DNA of 64,000 bases from Selaginella tamariscina (GCA_003024785.1 PUQB01000352.1:186001-250000), one strand, 5' to 3'. Numbered from the stretch's first letter, positions 35,464 through 48,539 are shown. Numbers and translations: made by a program. Notes: generated from the sequence alone by a model not told the origin.

Positions 35464-38400
35464 TCATCCCCTCCTCTCGGAAGGGTGTAAGTTGGTTAGG
35501 GTTCTCTTGTAGACGGGCCCGGATCTGGAGGAACATCAGGAGGAGGCACTGGTGGATCTATAGGCGGCACAACTTGTTCCCGTTGCACAAAATGCTTCAA
35601 CCGTTGTACATGTACAATCTCCGGAGGATCGGGTTGAATGTCGTGCCGAACCTCATAAACCTGTGGCCTACTTGCCGTAACACTCGATACGGTCCTTTCC
35701 ATTGAGGAAGGAGACTCTTAGCTAAACCACGTACCGTAAGCTTGGGAAAACGAACCAACACCAGTTCATCAACCTTGTACTCCGCAGGAGGACGATGATG
35801 CGAGTTGTACCGTTGTTGTTGTCCTACTTGTACGCGGCCCAAGTGTTCTGCTGACTCCGCACGAACCAATGGAAGGATGCTTGTCAGATACCGATCCCAT
35901 GACCTAGCATCAGCAGCTCGCGGTAACCGAGACGGCAAACCCAACTCCGTTGGCAACACCGGGTCATGACCATACAAAAGCTTATATGGAGAAGTACCAA
36001 TGGAACTTTGAACTCCAGTGACATAAGCATATCGGAGAGACGGCAGATAACCATCCCAATCTGAATGTTGAAAGTTCACATACTTTGCGATCATCCCCTT
36101 GAAGGTTCTAACAAGCCGTTCCACTAAACCATCTGTCTGAGGATGATAAGCACTTGTGAAAGTGTGGCGTATCCCTAATCGAGATGTCAAAACATGAAAT
36201 GCCTCAGCCATAAATGCGGGACCATTATCCGAGAGAATTCGCTCCGGACAAGAATGCTGAAACACGACCCGATTCAGGAGAAACTGACCAACAGCAGAAG
36301 CAGTCGCACTAGCAAGAGCACCAACTTCTACCCAACGAGTTAGGTAATCAGAAGCAATAATAACGTACTCGTTACCAGCAGTTGACCGCGGAAAAGGTCC
36401 CATCAAATCAAATGCCACCAATTCAAACGGACGAGAAACTGCAATTGACTCCAACCGTCCTTCCGAAGCACATGGGGGAGTATTGCGAGCTTGGCACCAC
36501 ACACAACTACGCACATACCGAATCACATCTCCTCGCAACTCCGGCCAATAGAAAGATCTGCGCAGCTTCTCCATCACCCGACGATGTCCCATGTGCCCGC
36601 CAAGAATAGGAGAGTCATGGTAAGCATGGAGGAAGCGTGGAATGAAGATTGAAGGTACCACCAACCGCAAAGGATCATCTGGATCAGTCCCCACAAAATA
36701 AAGAAGGTCATCCTGAAGGCGATACTGTGAATGTAAATGCCTGAAAGGCAAGTCATCAGCAAGTGATGCAGGATTCTCAAACCCATCACGAAGCCTTCGA
36801 ATCCACGGCTCAACCTTTTGAGCTTCCCGAACCTCATCCAAAGACGGCAAATCTAACTCTGCATTCTGCGGACACTGAACGTCAAGCACAGCAACTGCTG
36901 ATGGTACGGAATCTTCATCCAAAAAGTCCACTGAAGCTGGAACAACTGGTTCCTCTGGGGCAACAGAAGAGAGAGAAGGTGGAAGAGGAGCCCGAGAAAG
37001 AGCATCAGCATCAGCCATGGAACTCCCTGGACGATGAACAACTTCAAAGTCGTAAATTTGAAGTTTCAAGGCCCACCGAGCAGTACGCCCAATCAAATTC
37101 TTTCGCTTCAACAACGAAGTGACTGCTGCATGATCACCTTCCAACAACGTCCGCGAACCATGCAAGTAGGCATGGAGCTTCTCAAAACCCCAAACTGCTG
37201 CTAGACACTCCTTTTCAGTTGTGGAGTAATTCACCTCTGCTGGCTGCAATGTACGGCTGATGTATGCAATGGGATGTCGTTGGCCAGGAACACTTGTACT
37301 CTCCTGCATCAATACACCCCCGAGGCCGATGTCAGAAGCATCTACACGCAAGATGAAAGGACGAGTGTAATCCGGGTACGCCAAAACTGGAGGAGTCGTC
37401 AACAACTCTTTGAGATCTGCAAATGCCTGCTTGCAATCCTTAGACCAAACAAAAGAAGTCATTGACGATTTTCAACAACGCGCGCAACGGTGCAGTACGA
37501 TCTGAAAGATGATCCAAAAACGACCCAGATATTGTACCTTGCCAAGAAAGCGTTGCACATCATTCACACACTTGGCGTAGGGAACTTCAAAACTGCAACT
37601 AGTTTGTCAGGATCGACTTGCAAACCTTCACGTGAAATGCGATAACCCAGATAAGTGGTGTCCTTTGATCCAAAACACACACTTAGATGGCTTCAACTTC
37701 AAACCAACTTCCCGCAGTCGATCCAAAACCTTACGTACATCACCGACATGCTCCTCCCACGTTCCATCCGAATGGATCAAAACATCATCGATGAAATCGG
37801 CAGTCACCTCCGGCATGTCGCAAAGAACCTCATCCATCATACGCTGGAAAGTTGCTGGAGCATTGCTCAAACCGAAAGGCATCACCAGGAACTCGTACAG
37901 GCCAAATGGTGTCGAAAAGCAGTCTTGGGAATGTCCATGTCAGCCATCGGAACTTGCCAATATCCAGATGCGAGATCTAACTTGGTGAACCAACGGCTCC
38001 GCCCCAGTCGATCCAAAAGGTCTGCAGTATGAGGAAGTGGGTACACATCTGAGACGGTTACCTCATTTAACGGGCGATAATCAATGCAGAATCGAACGCT
38101 CCCATCAGGCTTCGTCACAAGGTGAGGTTCGCACGCCCAAGGACTTCGAGACTTCCGGATAACACCCTTCTCCAACATCTCTTTGACATTCGCTCGTAAG
38201 ATCTTGAGCTCCTTTGGTGATCGACGCCGAACAGGTACCTTGATTGGCCTAGCTTCTCCAGTTGGAATAGGGTGGCGTGTCGCAATCTTGGCCCCAGATG
38301 ACAAGTCGAAGTTGAAAAGATCAGCATACTCCTTCTTGAGTTGATCAACAACTACAGCACGACGATCATCTGATGGATCCAAAGAAGAAAAGGAAGAGCA

Positions 38401-40013
38401 TGAAGGGAAAATGGTTGGAATAGGGTGAGACAAAAGTGATGGAAGCAGAGGTGGAAGCAGATGGACGAAGTGGAATAGAAGTAAGAGGAATGGAAGAAAG
38501 ACGAGGGAGAGTCAAACAAGGGGGAGACTTTTCAAAGTCACACTTGGCATGATTGCGAGTTAACCAATCCATACCAAGAATAAGGTGAAAAGCTTGACTC
38601 GGCACCACCCGCAAAGATTGAAGCTCGAGCTCACATCATCCACACGAACAACAATGTCCACTTCATCCCGCGAACAAGCATGAGTATGTCCGTTGCCGTA
38701 CAGAATGAAGACTGGTTCTACCGCACGACGCAAATGAAGGCTGCAACGTGTAGCAACAGATTGAGAAACAGAGGACAAACTTGAACCTGTATCCACCAAC
38801 ACTGAAAGGAAAACAGGATGAGGTGTGCGATTGAAACGAGCTTGAAAAGTGAAAACCGGATGATTTGGTGCCGAGTGAACCCCTTGATGATACTCCCGAA
38901 AGAAAGATGGAGGGGTCACTAATTTATTCGCACGAGGACCCTCCTCTACTCGTGCGATTCGTCGTTTCCCGGAAGATCCACCGCATCACAACCTTCCACT
39001 GCAGCAGCACCAACCGGACGTTGTTGCGCCATGGCCTCCATCCTGGAAATGGGGGACGCCAATCGGGAAACCGTTGACAGCGCCGATACGTGTGTCCAAC
39101 CTCATCACATGCCCAACAACGAACTGCACGTCCACGTCCTCGTCCACGGGCCCCACCTTGTGCTGGTACACGAGCGGCAACAGCCTCAACCTCCATCGGA
39201 GCAGGTCCATCCCCAACATGGAGTGGAACAAGAGCACGTGAAGGCACAAGTGGGAGAGGTGACGACTCATATCGTTGTGCCAGCCTCAAAGCATCGTCAA
39301 GAGTCACTGGAGCTAGTGCATGCACAAGCCCCACAAGGTCTTGACGAAGTGCTGGCCACAACATACCTAACTTGATGCGTTCCGACATGTTAGGTTCTGC
39401 ACGCAGCAAAAGGCTTCGAAAGCGAACACCAAACTGCATCACCGACTCAGATGGCTCCTGACGAATACGATGCAACTGCTGAAAAGCATCATCACAGTCG
39501 TCCGCATGCCCAAATGCACGTTTGAAGATCTCTGGAAGAATATTCCAATCCACGAGTTGCAACGTCCAGACCATTGTACCACTGCAACGCCGTCCCTTGA
39601 AGACAAGTAGGAAACTCGCGCAAACACTGAGCACCGTCCCACGAATGATATGTGGCAACCACAGTGAAGTGGTCAAACCAATGGTACACATCATCTCCAG
39701 GATTTCCGCGAAAGAAATCCGGCGGACACGGGGGTTTGCAACATGCGTAGGAGGAGTACCCTGGCTGTGAATGCTGCCATCAACTGAGAATGATTGTTCA
39801 GTTGCACACGCATGGCATCCAACAACTGCATGAGTAACTGCTCCACAGACAAGGGATTTGTCTGTTGTGGATTCATGGATGAAGAAGAGACAAAATCCAC
39901 AAGAAAGGAATAGATCTAGACAATGGAAAAGCTAGACCTAAGAAGACAGAGAAAAAAGACACAAATCCGAGCACTCCGTAGGGACAATTAGAGGTGCCCC
40001 TCACCTCCACCAA

Positions 40014-40173
40014 TGTGAGAGCTCGGAATATAGAAATGTGTATATCCATTAGTTCAGAAACCCTAACTTATATACAAGAGCGAGTGGTCCAGATTGAATC
40101 CAATCCGACGGCTATCAAAATCCACTACGCTAATAATAGTATGTGCACATGCAGCCGTACACGTGGATCTTAC
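40014..40173 (-). repeat. LTR (5' LTR of the Gypsy element)
   Basis: Second copy of the 160-bp repeat. On the minus strand the inner side continues TTGGTGGAGGTGAGGGGC, where a primer-binding site is expected. The flanks outside the two LTRs end in similar short words (atact / gtact), a possible 5-bp target duplication. Confidence 0.9.
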
Positions 40174-40237
40174 GTACTCATAATTTAAAATTTTAGATAA
40201 GAAATATTAAATTTATATACACCAATGTTCTATATAT

Positions 40238-40271
<34 letters not shown>

Positions 40272-40830
40272 ATATATAGACACACACACACATATATTAC
40301 ATATACATACACACATGTTTAATTTCAATTACTCCTTTTTAAATTTTGAATTGAAAAAATTTACACTCAAATTTAAGTTGCAGAGTTTTTAAATTAGATT
40401 TTGCTAATAAGTAATAAATTTAGATAGTTATTTAAATGTATACAGATTTATGGGAGGACTAATGTGGAGAGTCGCACTAAAACCTTTTTTAAAGATGTTT
40501 ATATAAAATATGTTAAAAAAGCATATTAAATATGCTAAGATTATTTAAATAGTTGAGATTTAATCACATAAGGTAAACAAAATCATATTCAGGCAAATCA
40601 AATACTTAATTATTATCAATCTTAAGTAAATTAACAAGGTTGTTTAAAAGTTAACATATAAATACAAACTGTATATAAAAGATTCCATAAACATTATTAT
40701 CTAATAATATTTTATATTTTATATATGTAAATTTATTAATGAAAAGATTATATATTATTTAAATGCTTTAATCTTTAATTAATCATCTTTTTTTTAATAA
40801 GAAAATGAAAGAGATATTATTGTCAGAGTA
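40174..40830. other. AT-rich spacer right of the retrotransposon
   Basis: About 650 bp, very AT-rich, with a (TA)n(CA)n tract at 40230-40292. Together with the AT-rich stretch at 35150-35302 this was one continuous spacer before the retrotransposon inserted. No gene seen. Confidence 0.5.
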
Positions 40831-42563
40831 TCACACAGCAGTCACTGTTTTGAAGTGGTCCAAATAAGTAGCATGGTTATGCATATCCATGTTCCTGGTA
40901 GCATTAACAGCCTGCACGAGATCTTTAAACGTGGCAGGACCGATACACCTGAGGGCGATCCTCGTTAACAAGCCTCCAGAGGTGCAACAAGAGGCTCATC
41001 AGGCCTCGGAGACATAAAGTATGCAATCGACCTCGACACTGCACTGTTTGTCACAACTCTGTGCCTCATACTGTTGTATATGTCATTTGATAGCAGCTTC
41101 AAAATGTATTCGTTAGTGTATGTGTCTTATGTGTATATTGATTCAAAAGCTTACATATACATAACATGGGAAAATTCATAAAAATGTATATGTGTGTGTG
41201 TATTCACAATACATACTCTGCATTATACATGTTGAGTTACAACCTATATTCTTCAGTGAAATTGTGCATGCGTGCGTGTGTATTTAGCCTAAAACCCATA
41301 TTTGCTACTGGGACCACTACATACATATGCAGTCCAAGAATCACACACACAAGTAGATAGTTAGATACATCCATACATATAAGACATATTTAAAGAGGTT
41401 ACGTACCTTTAAAGCATCGCCAACATTGATAACAATAGCACCAGGTTTAGGTTTAAGCCCGAGCCAGGCACCGTCTTTGTATATTTGAGGCCTCCAGTTT
41501 CATCCTGGTGCAAAAGTGTGAGAAACATGCTTGTCTTGATGAGGAGGCATTCCAAGTGTGAGCATCGGATCAGGACAACAGGGGTAATGGTTGATCCTGA
41601 ATGTCATCTCTCGCGACTGCAGTACTTGGATATCGCATCCGGCTTCACACCAAGCTCCTGCTCAAGTGCTTGTATAAGCTTAAAACCGACGTTTTCTCAT
41701 CGACTCCGTAACTCTCATAGTAGCACTGTAATATCTGAAGTTATATGTCTATACACTACGATGTGTACATATAGTATTTATATGTGTATGACTATATAAT
41801 CCAAAGACTAAGATACCCATAGCTATATACATATTGACAATTAAGAGCTTCACAAATGTAATACAATAATAAAGAAAAATTTTTAGATGACGATGATCAT
41901 ATCCATGTATCACATTAAAGAGAACATAAAACTCTTAACAAAACAGAGAAAAGCTTCTTTACAATATATATGTATGTTCCTACATGGCTTGTATCACACA
42001 CGTTCAGAAAGTGGTCCTTATAACATCATACATAAACTGAATTTACATGTTTATGTTTTATAATCATGATAGCATGTAAACGATGCAAGTCCCCTCCCCC
42101 CCCCCCCTCTCTCTCTATATATATATACATATAAACATATGCCTTAAAGTTTGAGCTAAGGAGAAGAATCAGGCCACAGCTTTGCACTAAGCTCCTCTAT
42201 GAGCCGAGGATTATCAAAAACATGGTATCCTTCGTGCCAGAAGCGTAAACCATGTAAGCCACCATATGCATATCCTATCTTGTCCTGGGCCTGTTTGATC
42301 CTCATCTTCTGCTCCATGGGAATTCCGAATATGAGCTCCTTGGCTACCCTGTGCATTTCATCTATCTTACTCAATTCGACACCGTGATTAACAAGCTGGA
42401 AAAAACCACTGTTTATCGCTGCCTTATGAACCTGTGTGCTCATGTTTGATGACTGGAAGTCTATGGTGGGGAACTCACTCTCTGGTGCATAACTATTGTG
42501 AAGTAATTTCGATCGAGCATCTTCTGGGAATACAAACTCAGAAAATGGTATCTGCATCTGCAT
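40831..42563 (-). CDS. 2-oxoglutarate/Fe(II)-dependent dioxygenase (DOXC type)
   Basis: Minus strand, start at 42563 (MQMQIPFSEFVFPEDARSKL), stop at 40831. Exon 1 encodes the DIOX_N domain: FPTIDF, AAINSGFFQLVNHGVELSKI and FWHEGYHVFDNPRLIEELSA. A middle exon (about 41405-41745) gives YYESYGVD, LIQALEQELGVKPDAISKYC, FRINHYPCCPDP, then the iron motif LGMPPHQDKH and KPGAIVINVGDALK. The last exon holds LLSNDIYNSMRHRVVTNSAV (distal iron His) and SRSIAYFMSPRPDEPLVAPL. The family oxidises hormones, flavonoids and alkaloids; the substrate here is unknown. The oxoglutarate anchor, usually RxS, reads RS with one residue fewer. At least three single-base frame breaks occur in otherwise conserved stretches. 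Confidence 0.85.
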
Positions 42564-42927
42564 TCTCTCTGTGTGATTCTAATGCGAGGCTAACAACTAT
42601 ACGCATTCTTCTAGCGGTCGAGATTCGTAAGAAAAGATCTAACGGTCGGAAGTAAAAGTTTTATAGAGACGTGTGCATACTGTGCATCAGGTGGCCCCCG
42701 TGCCAGCACTGCAACATGTCGTATGCATGCGTAATGAACAATTATGATGCTAGAATATCCAAACCGTATAATTTGAATTTATCAAAGCCCATGGTTACCA
42801 CTGTTCCGGTCTCGCCCTCAAGATATCCCCGTATTGCGGTTCATTCGCTTTCACAACAATGGACTTTCCTCTGCATCGACATTAGCAAGTGCGTGTATAT
42901 AGGCAATATGTATGTATAAATATCCTT
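42564..42927. other. Spacer between dioxygenase and CFAP20-like genes
   Basis: About 360 bp that should hold the dioxygenase promoter and the CFAP20-like 3' end. Near 42612-42655 the phrase agcggtcgagattcgtaaga ... aacggtcgg resembles the ACGGTC/CCGTTGGAT words seen near other starts in the window. No gene. Confidence 0.4.
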
Positions 42928-43186
42928 ACCTTTTGTTTCACAAGCTTGAACTCATCAGGAAGCTCATTATCTGGATAAAGCTGGTGAGAGAAGTATATTC
43001 TCCGAATCCTACAATTGGCATGGACTTGAACACGAAGGCTTCCACATACTTAGTACCATAAGCACGCCTTGTAAAATCAGCCAAGTTGAACTCAAGCTGA
43101 TTCCAACCTGGTGCTAACTTCACTGGCATTGAACACATCTTCTGGCTCACACGAGAGTTGGCCTGTAAAAAGCAACGAGCACATAC

Positions 43187-43220
<34 letters not shown>

Positions 43221-43895
43221 TTCATATATATGTATATTTATATACCTCGAAGTTGGAAACTCGTAGATACCGCATCTCATTATGACTATCAAGTATCAAA
43301 ACTTCAAACCCGAAATAATTACCCAAATTCTTGACAATCATAATCAGATAGTGATGTTTAATGCCCAAAGAAAGCTTTGGATCTGAAGGGCATGTAATCG
43401 AGTTCTTCTTCACGTCTAAACCAATTATCTCAAGTGTGTTCAGATTACTCTCCTCGTCTTTTACTTTTTTTATGTGTCCATTCTCAACTGCAGATAAACA
43501 ATATTTAGCATTGTGTGTGTAACATATCTAACAAGTAATTGTTAGTTATATAGTAATTCACCTGTGTGTGTGTGTGCGTGTGCGTGTGCGTGTGCGGTAT
43601 ACATATCTGAACCGTTAGATTAGTTATATAGTTAATATAGCAATAGTAACTACAAGTCAAATTACCCAACTGCTTGTTGGTTATGAGAATATAGTTATTA
43701 TGCAAATAATAACTATAACTCACCTTGATGCTTCCAAATGAAACGGTTTGAGCCTGCAATGAGGAGAATCTGATTGAAAGTAATAGCAACCATAAAAACT
43801 CACCATTCACTGTATAATAGTGTGAGAAACGCATATTGGGGAGTGTTCTTAAACTCTTGGATCACAACCAATGCATGTCCTGCAAAGGATCGTAT
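42928..43895 (-). CDS. CFAP20 (BUG22/GTL3) family protein, divergent
   Basis: Minus strand, about four exons. Blocks in family order: [15 protein letters not shown], then [90 protein letters not shown] with [12 protein letters not shown], and finally [20 protein letters not shown] ending [13 protein letters not shown]20 is a small protein of cilia and centrioles that also occurs in plants without flagella. The family is normally very conserved, yet here the IWDKK block reads IWKHQ and many sites differ. The start codon is uncertain because exon 1 shows a frame problem near 43815, and the frame also slips before VQVHANCRI. Its 5' end is only about 220-250 bp from the stop codon of the NDUFAF5-like gene. 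Confidence 0.85.
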
Positions 43896-44110
43896 TCAGT
43901 AATACAATACATGCACGCACACACAATACATACACATACACACATACGGTGTAATTCCCAAGCTTCCCCTTGGTTCCCATGATCAGACGTTAAATCCCGA
44001 CTTGTAGGAGAAGAATCATGTGAAAGGAAGTTAGATTCACGTGTTAAGCATCTAGGCGGTTAGATTAAAAAAAGGCCACGTAGATTTCACGTGAAATGGT
44101 GACAACGCAG

Positions 44111-46428
44111 TTATTTATCTGACGTATTTCCAAGTGCCTTTTCTATATCGGCAAATGAGACAGTCCCCGAGCCTCTTCTTGCTGGCTTCTGTTGTGATGG
44201 ATCCGGACTCCATCCTCCCATATATACCTTCACACATTAGTATAACATTAGTATATCATTAAATATTATCGTAGAGAGAGAGAACTTTACATAACTGAGC
44301 TGCATACCTGGAATGTAGCCGGAATTGTACCATCTTCTTCACGAAACATTGATTCATAAATTGCAGCGGCAGCCAAAGCGTGTCCCGTTTAAGAATCTGC
44401 AAATATTAAGACACTTTCAACTGTTTGGCAATTATATTTTTATAATATAACTTGTGGATGTATGTATGCGCGCTTGCAGCTCCAGCTTTACACAACATAG
44501 TGAACAACTTGTGTATGAGAGTAGCTATAGTGAGTGTCCGTGGGCGATGGTGCAGTTTATATTGTATAAGCGTTGCATACACAATATAGATATTACCACG
44601 TAATACTTGTTACATATGCAATAGATCAAATATATGAGAAGAAATTGCAGGGCTCACCGGATTCCGCTGCAGAAGACAGTTCATCTCCCCCATGCATCGG
44701 ACGTGATCAATCAAATCCATAGCTGGTTGTAAATTTCATAAATAAGACACAACACACAACCACACACAACCACACACACACACAGACACACACTTCTTTT
44801 ATATTTGAGCAAAAGAAACGTACCACTTGGATATTTCATAACATAGTCTTGAGTATCAACAGCAGGGATAGCAAACCCTGCTCTTGTAAATTTCCAGCAT
44901 CACTAACCTGAACAAATAACCATTCACATTGTAATATGTATAAGAGTATCTGTCATATGTGCGTTCGATATGTATATACACGTGAAAGAGGAGAAACGCG
45001 TGGGCTGATACCACCTTCTCTTTCTAGCTGAGCCAAAGTACATGAGATCCTTAATTCTCTGTGTTAAAAGAAATAACATAGTACTCAAATCTTTAACTAG
45101 AAAGACTTAGAAAAGATTTATACCTCAAAGTCTCACCACAAAAGATTGATGCCAAAGAAAACCGTCAGGCTTCAAGGCGAGTTTACACTGCAAAACAAGG
45201 GAAAAGGAAAATGAAAAGAAAAACATCAAATTCATCGAACACACGCACACACACAAGTATGTAAGACTTACCTGTGTCATTGCACCAGGTACGTCGTTCA
45301 CCCAGTGCAATCCTAAGCAGGACACAATTAGGTCTAAAGATCTGCATAATGTAAAAAACACAAGTTTGTTTATAACTTAGTGAGTGCATTATATTAGTAT
45401 AAATTACTGTCCTAATTACCCTGGTTTAATGGGAAGAAACTCTTCATCGCCTATAATATGTATGCTCTCAACACCTGGGCTGCTTTTCTCTGCCACTTTG
45501 TTCAACATTTCCTGTGACATGTCCATCATGATAGCTTTTCAACTCCACCTATACCACACTTAACAGTTAAATGAAAACCATGAAACGCACACACAAAAAC
45601 ACCACACCATGAAAGAGTTCCCATTCAGGAGATTAACCTCTTCCTTTCAACAGCCTTGCACATGATCAGGCAGCCACCGAGGTTCAAAGCCACAGGAAAC
45701 TGTTTTTTGCAGTCCTAAAATACATAAAAGTTTACACACTAAATTCAAATAAATAAAACTAGTCCACTATAATAATAACAATGAAGAAAATCAACGACCA
45801 CTAAAAGCTTACTTGCAGACGATCAAGTAGAGTTTCAGTGACAGATTCCAGTAAAGAGTCCCCATCTGTACGTAAAGCTGCTGCTCTATCCCTCTGTCAA
45901 TGAAAGAAAATCAACGACTGTGCGAGTATCTGCCTTAAAAACGTATACATATACAACACAAACACACAGATATATCCATGATGTATACACATGAATATAA
46001 TAAATTATATTCATGTGTATACATTATGGCTACATATATGTAGAAGTACATACTTTTGTTTTATATCTACCAACGTATCTATATGTGAAAAATAGTGATG
46101 TGTGTGTACACAGCTATTGTTTATGCTCTACATGTAAGCACTCTATATACATATTACATTCATTGCGAGCAGATACGTATTGGTCGTGCCGTATGCTTCA
46201 AAATCCAATGGATAAACCCTCTCTCTCTCTCACACACACACAAACACACGCACACGCACACGCACGCACGCAAGACACACTTCTACATGCATGCGATAAT
46301 ACCGCGCACCCTACCTGTTTACGCTTGAGCGCCCTATCAAAGATGTTCATCGGACTATCGCCGATCTGCTGGGACGCCATTGCCATCCCGCGCCTGCATT
46401 CTCTGCGTGCAGCTCCGAGCATCTTCAT
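44111..46428 (-). CDS. NDUFAF5-like mitochondrial methyltransferase/hydroxylase
   Basis: Minus strand, start at 46428 ([20 protein letters not shown]), stop at 44111, about ten small exons. Recognisable blocks: [31 protein letters not shown], the SAM-fold strand [47 protein letters not shown] with [46 protein letters not shown] with PATFQ, and [20 protein letters not shown] before [14 protein letters not shown]. It matches the plant homologue of human NDUFAF5, which modifies an arginine of complex I subunit NDUFS7 during assembly. The N-terminus suits mitochondrial import. Frame slips occur in a few exons. It forms a divergent pair with VPS20, 49 bp between start codons. Confidence 0.88.
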
Positions 46429-46477
46429 CTTCTGTTTTTAGGGCTCATCTTGTTTAGGTTTAGGGTTTTTGCTCGAA
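46429..46477. promoter_or_regulatory. 49-bp bidirectional region with telo-box
   Basis: All the sequence between the start codons of the NDUFAF5-like gene (-) and VPS20 (+). It contains TTTAGGTTTAGGGTTTTT, a double telo-box. Either the leaders overlap or transcription starts inside the opposite coding exon. Confidence 0.6.
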
Positions 46478-48008
46478 ATGGGCAATCTGTTCGTGAAGAA
46501 ACCTCGCGTCACGGATGTTGATCGCGCAATTTTGACGCTCAAGACGCAGCGACGGCGTCTCACACAGTACCAGCAACAGGTAACATTCGCAAATTGCGTG
46601 ATTATTAACTCAAATTACACTATTCTCTCCATTTTTATAGCGTAATTAATTTAAGTTTTTGTGGATTTTTAGTTGGATTTAGTTGTACAAAGGAGCAAGA
46701 GGCACACAAAGACAGCTAATTAGACAGAAGAAGAAGGATCGTGCCTTATTAGCTTTGAAGAAGAAAAAAACACAAGAGGAGCTGTTGAAGCAAGTAGATG
46801 TTTGGCTTGTCAATGTGGAGCAACAGGTAAGCTGTGTGTATATAAAGTAAACACACACACACACATGTAAAGTATATATCACATAGTATGTGTAAAGGGA
46901 AGCTCTTGTATATTGAATGTCAGAGGTGATGGGTTTTAGAATGTATATTTGTAATTAATAATAATATACACGTTCAAGATCAAGTTATAAAAAATCAACC
47001 TATGTATATATCAAATATGCAAGTTATAGTATCTTATTTCCTTCTCTAATGGTGTTCTTTGTTTCGAAATGTTCAGCTTTCAGATATTGAGATTGCAGCT
47101 AAGCAAAGGCCGTTTTCGAGAGCCTAAAAGCTGGGCACAAAGCCATTGCGGACCTTCAAAGGGAAATCAACGTTGATGATGTCCAGAAGCTAATGGATGA
47201 CACTGCTGAAGCCAAGGCCTATCAAGATGTAAGACCATGTGTGTGTGTGTCAGTGTACTGTGCATGTGATGTGCTTGTTCAAATTTAACCATCAGTTCAT
47301 TTTAATGCAGGAAATTGATGCGGTGCTTGGACAAAAGCTTTCTACAGAGGATGAAGAGGCGGTTCTTGCCGAGCTCGAAGAGATGGAAGTCAAGGTATCC
47401 ATTTGTATCCTAGTATACATATGTGTGTATATGTATGTGTTGTTTGATAAGAATGAAACATATTTAGCTGTTAATTATCTCTTGCCGCTATACACACGTG
47501 TATGTGCCCTCTCTCCCTCTCTCCCTCTCTCTCTTTCACACACACACACACACACTAAATAGACGCACAGCACAGTCCACATATATGAATAACACATGGT
47601 TTGTTGTTATCAGATGGCTATGGAAGAAATGCCAGACATACCAATGGTGGATAGACCAGTTAAGGAGCCTCAAATACCAGAAAAGGAGAGAATTCCTGTC
47701 GGAGAATTGGCCGAGACTCAATATGCGGACATTCAGCGAGTAATGGATTCGAAGACGAAGGCCGTAAATGAAGACGTTGACATGCTAGACCTTCCCGATG
47801 TCCCATCTACAGCTCCCAGCAGCCCGCATCCGAGAAAAGTATACTATTCATACGTGCATCCACATATACACAAAGCATATATATATGCTTATATTATAGT
47901 AAATAGTATACATATACAGCAGTGTGTGTATATTTATGTAATACACCAATGTGTTTTACTAAAGCTTTCATTTTTTTTTCAGTTCGCGTGGAGCCTTTGG
48001 CAGCCTGA
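46478..48008 (+). CDS. VPS20: ESCRT-III subunit VPS20 (CHMP6)
   Basis: Start at 46478 ([20 protein letters not shown]), the MG start carrying a predicted myristoylation site as in the family. Exons: 46478-46579, about 46673-46828, from 47078, 47311-47394, about 47614-47838, and a last short one. Blocks: [94 protein letters not shown] and [13 protein letters not shown]. The expected VPS20 tail RVEPLAA ends at a TGA at 48006-48008. VPS20 starts ESCRT-III assembly on endosomes during multivesicular body sorting. Single-base gaps shift the frame near 46700 and near 47108 (CAAAGGCCG), each within conserved sequence. Confidence 0.92.
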
Positions 48009-48539
48009 ACTTTGAAACAACAAATACCGTGAGTGTCCTTGTGTTATAGATAATAAAATCCAGTTACACATGTATATATGCAAATTATTTAATATAAGAA
48101 TGTAATTGTTATGGCATCTAATTTGGCTTCTTCCGTGATTTGCATAGCGTATGGGCTTAAATATATTTTATTCTCTCTCACACACGCACACACTTACAGT
48201 TGTAAATATAATAGATGCTTTGAGAAGGCCATAATACAGCATATACATATATCTATGTCTACTATGTTCTGTTGGTACATTTGTGTTGGTCTGCATCTAA
48301 TGATGTGTATATATGTGTGTGTGTGCGTGCGTGCGTGTGAGAGAGAGATTTTACAAGAGAGAAGTGGCCGCATCGACCAATACATAAACAGGCACTCCAC
48401 GAGGAGCTTCAGACAATTACCAAATGAAGAAACATTAGGAAATTATTTTTAACTCGGCATAATTAAGATGATGATTTCTCTCTCACACACACATTCCAAA
48501 CCAATCATATAATTTTATTCTATAAAAGGAAATAAAAGC

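Larger units (their letters stand above)
35303..40173 (-). mobile_element. Ty3/Gypsy LTR retrotransposon, full length, young, broken
   Basis: About 4.9 kb between two direct repeats of about 160 bp (35303-35463 and 40014-40173). Genes read on the minus strand: gag with a CCHC zinc knuckle (about 39000-39900), aspartic protease (about 38600-38900), reverse transcriptase (about 37630-38430), RNase H (about 37000-37460), and integrase (about 35700-36900). The order protease-RT-RNase H-integrase is that of Ty3/Gypsy (Metaviridae). A purine-rich tract lies just inside the left repeat. The two LTRs look identical over their shared length, so the insertion is recent. The gag-pol frame is interrupted about six times as written; given the error pattern in neighbouring host genes, some interruptions may be artefacts. 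I see no chromodomain. Confidence 0.93.

Noticed and set aside
36763-37122. Plus-strand frames inside the retrotransposon
   Set aside because: They lie antisense to the pol region of the element and have no features of their own.
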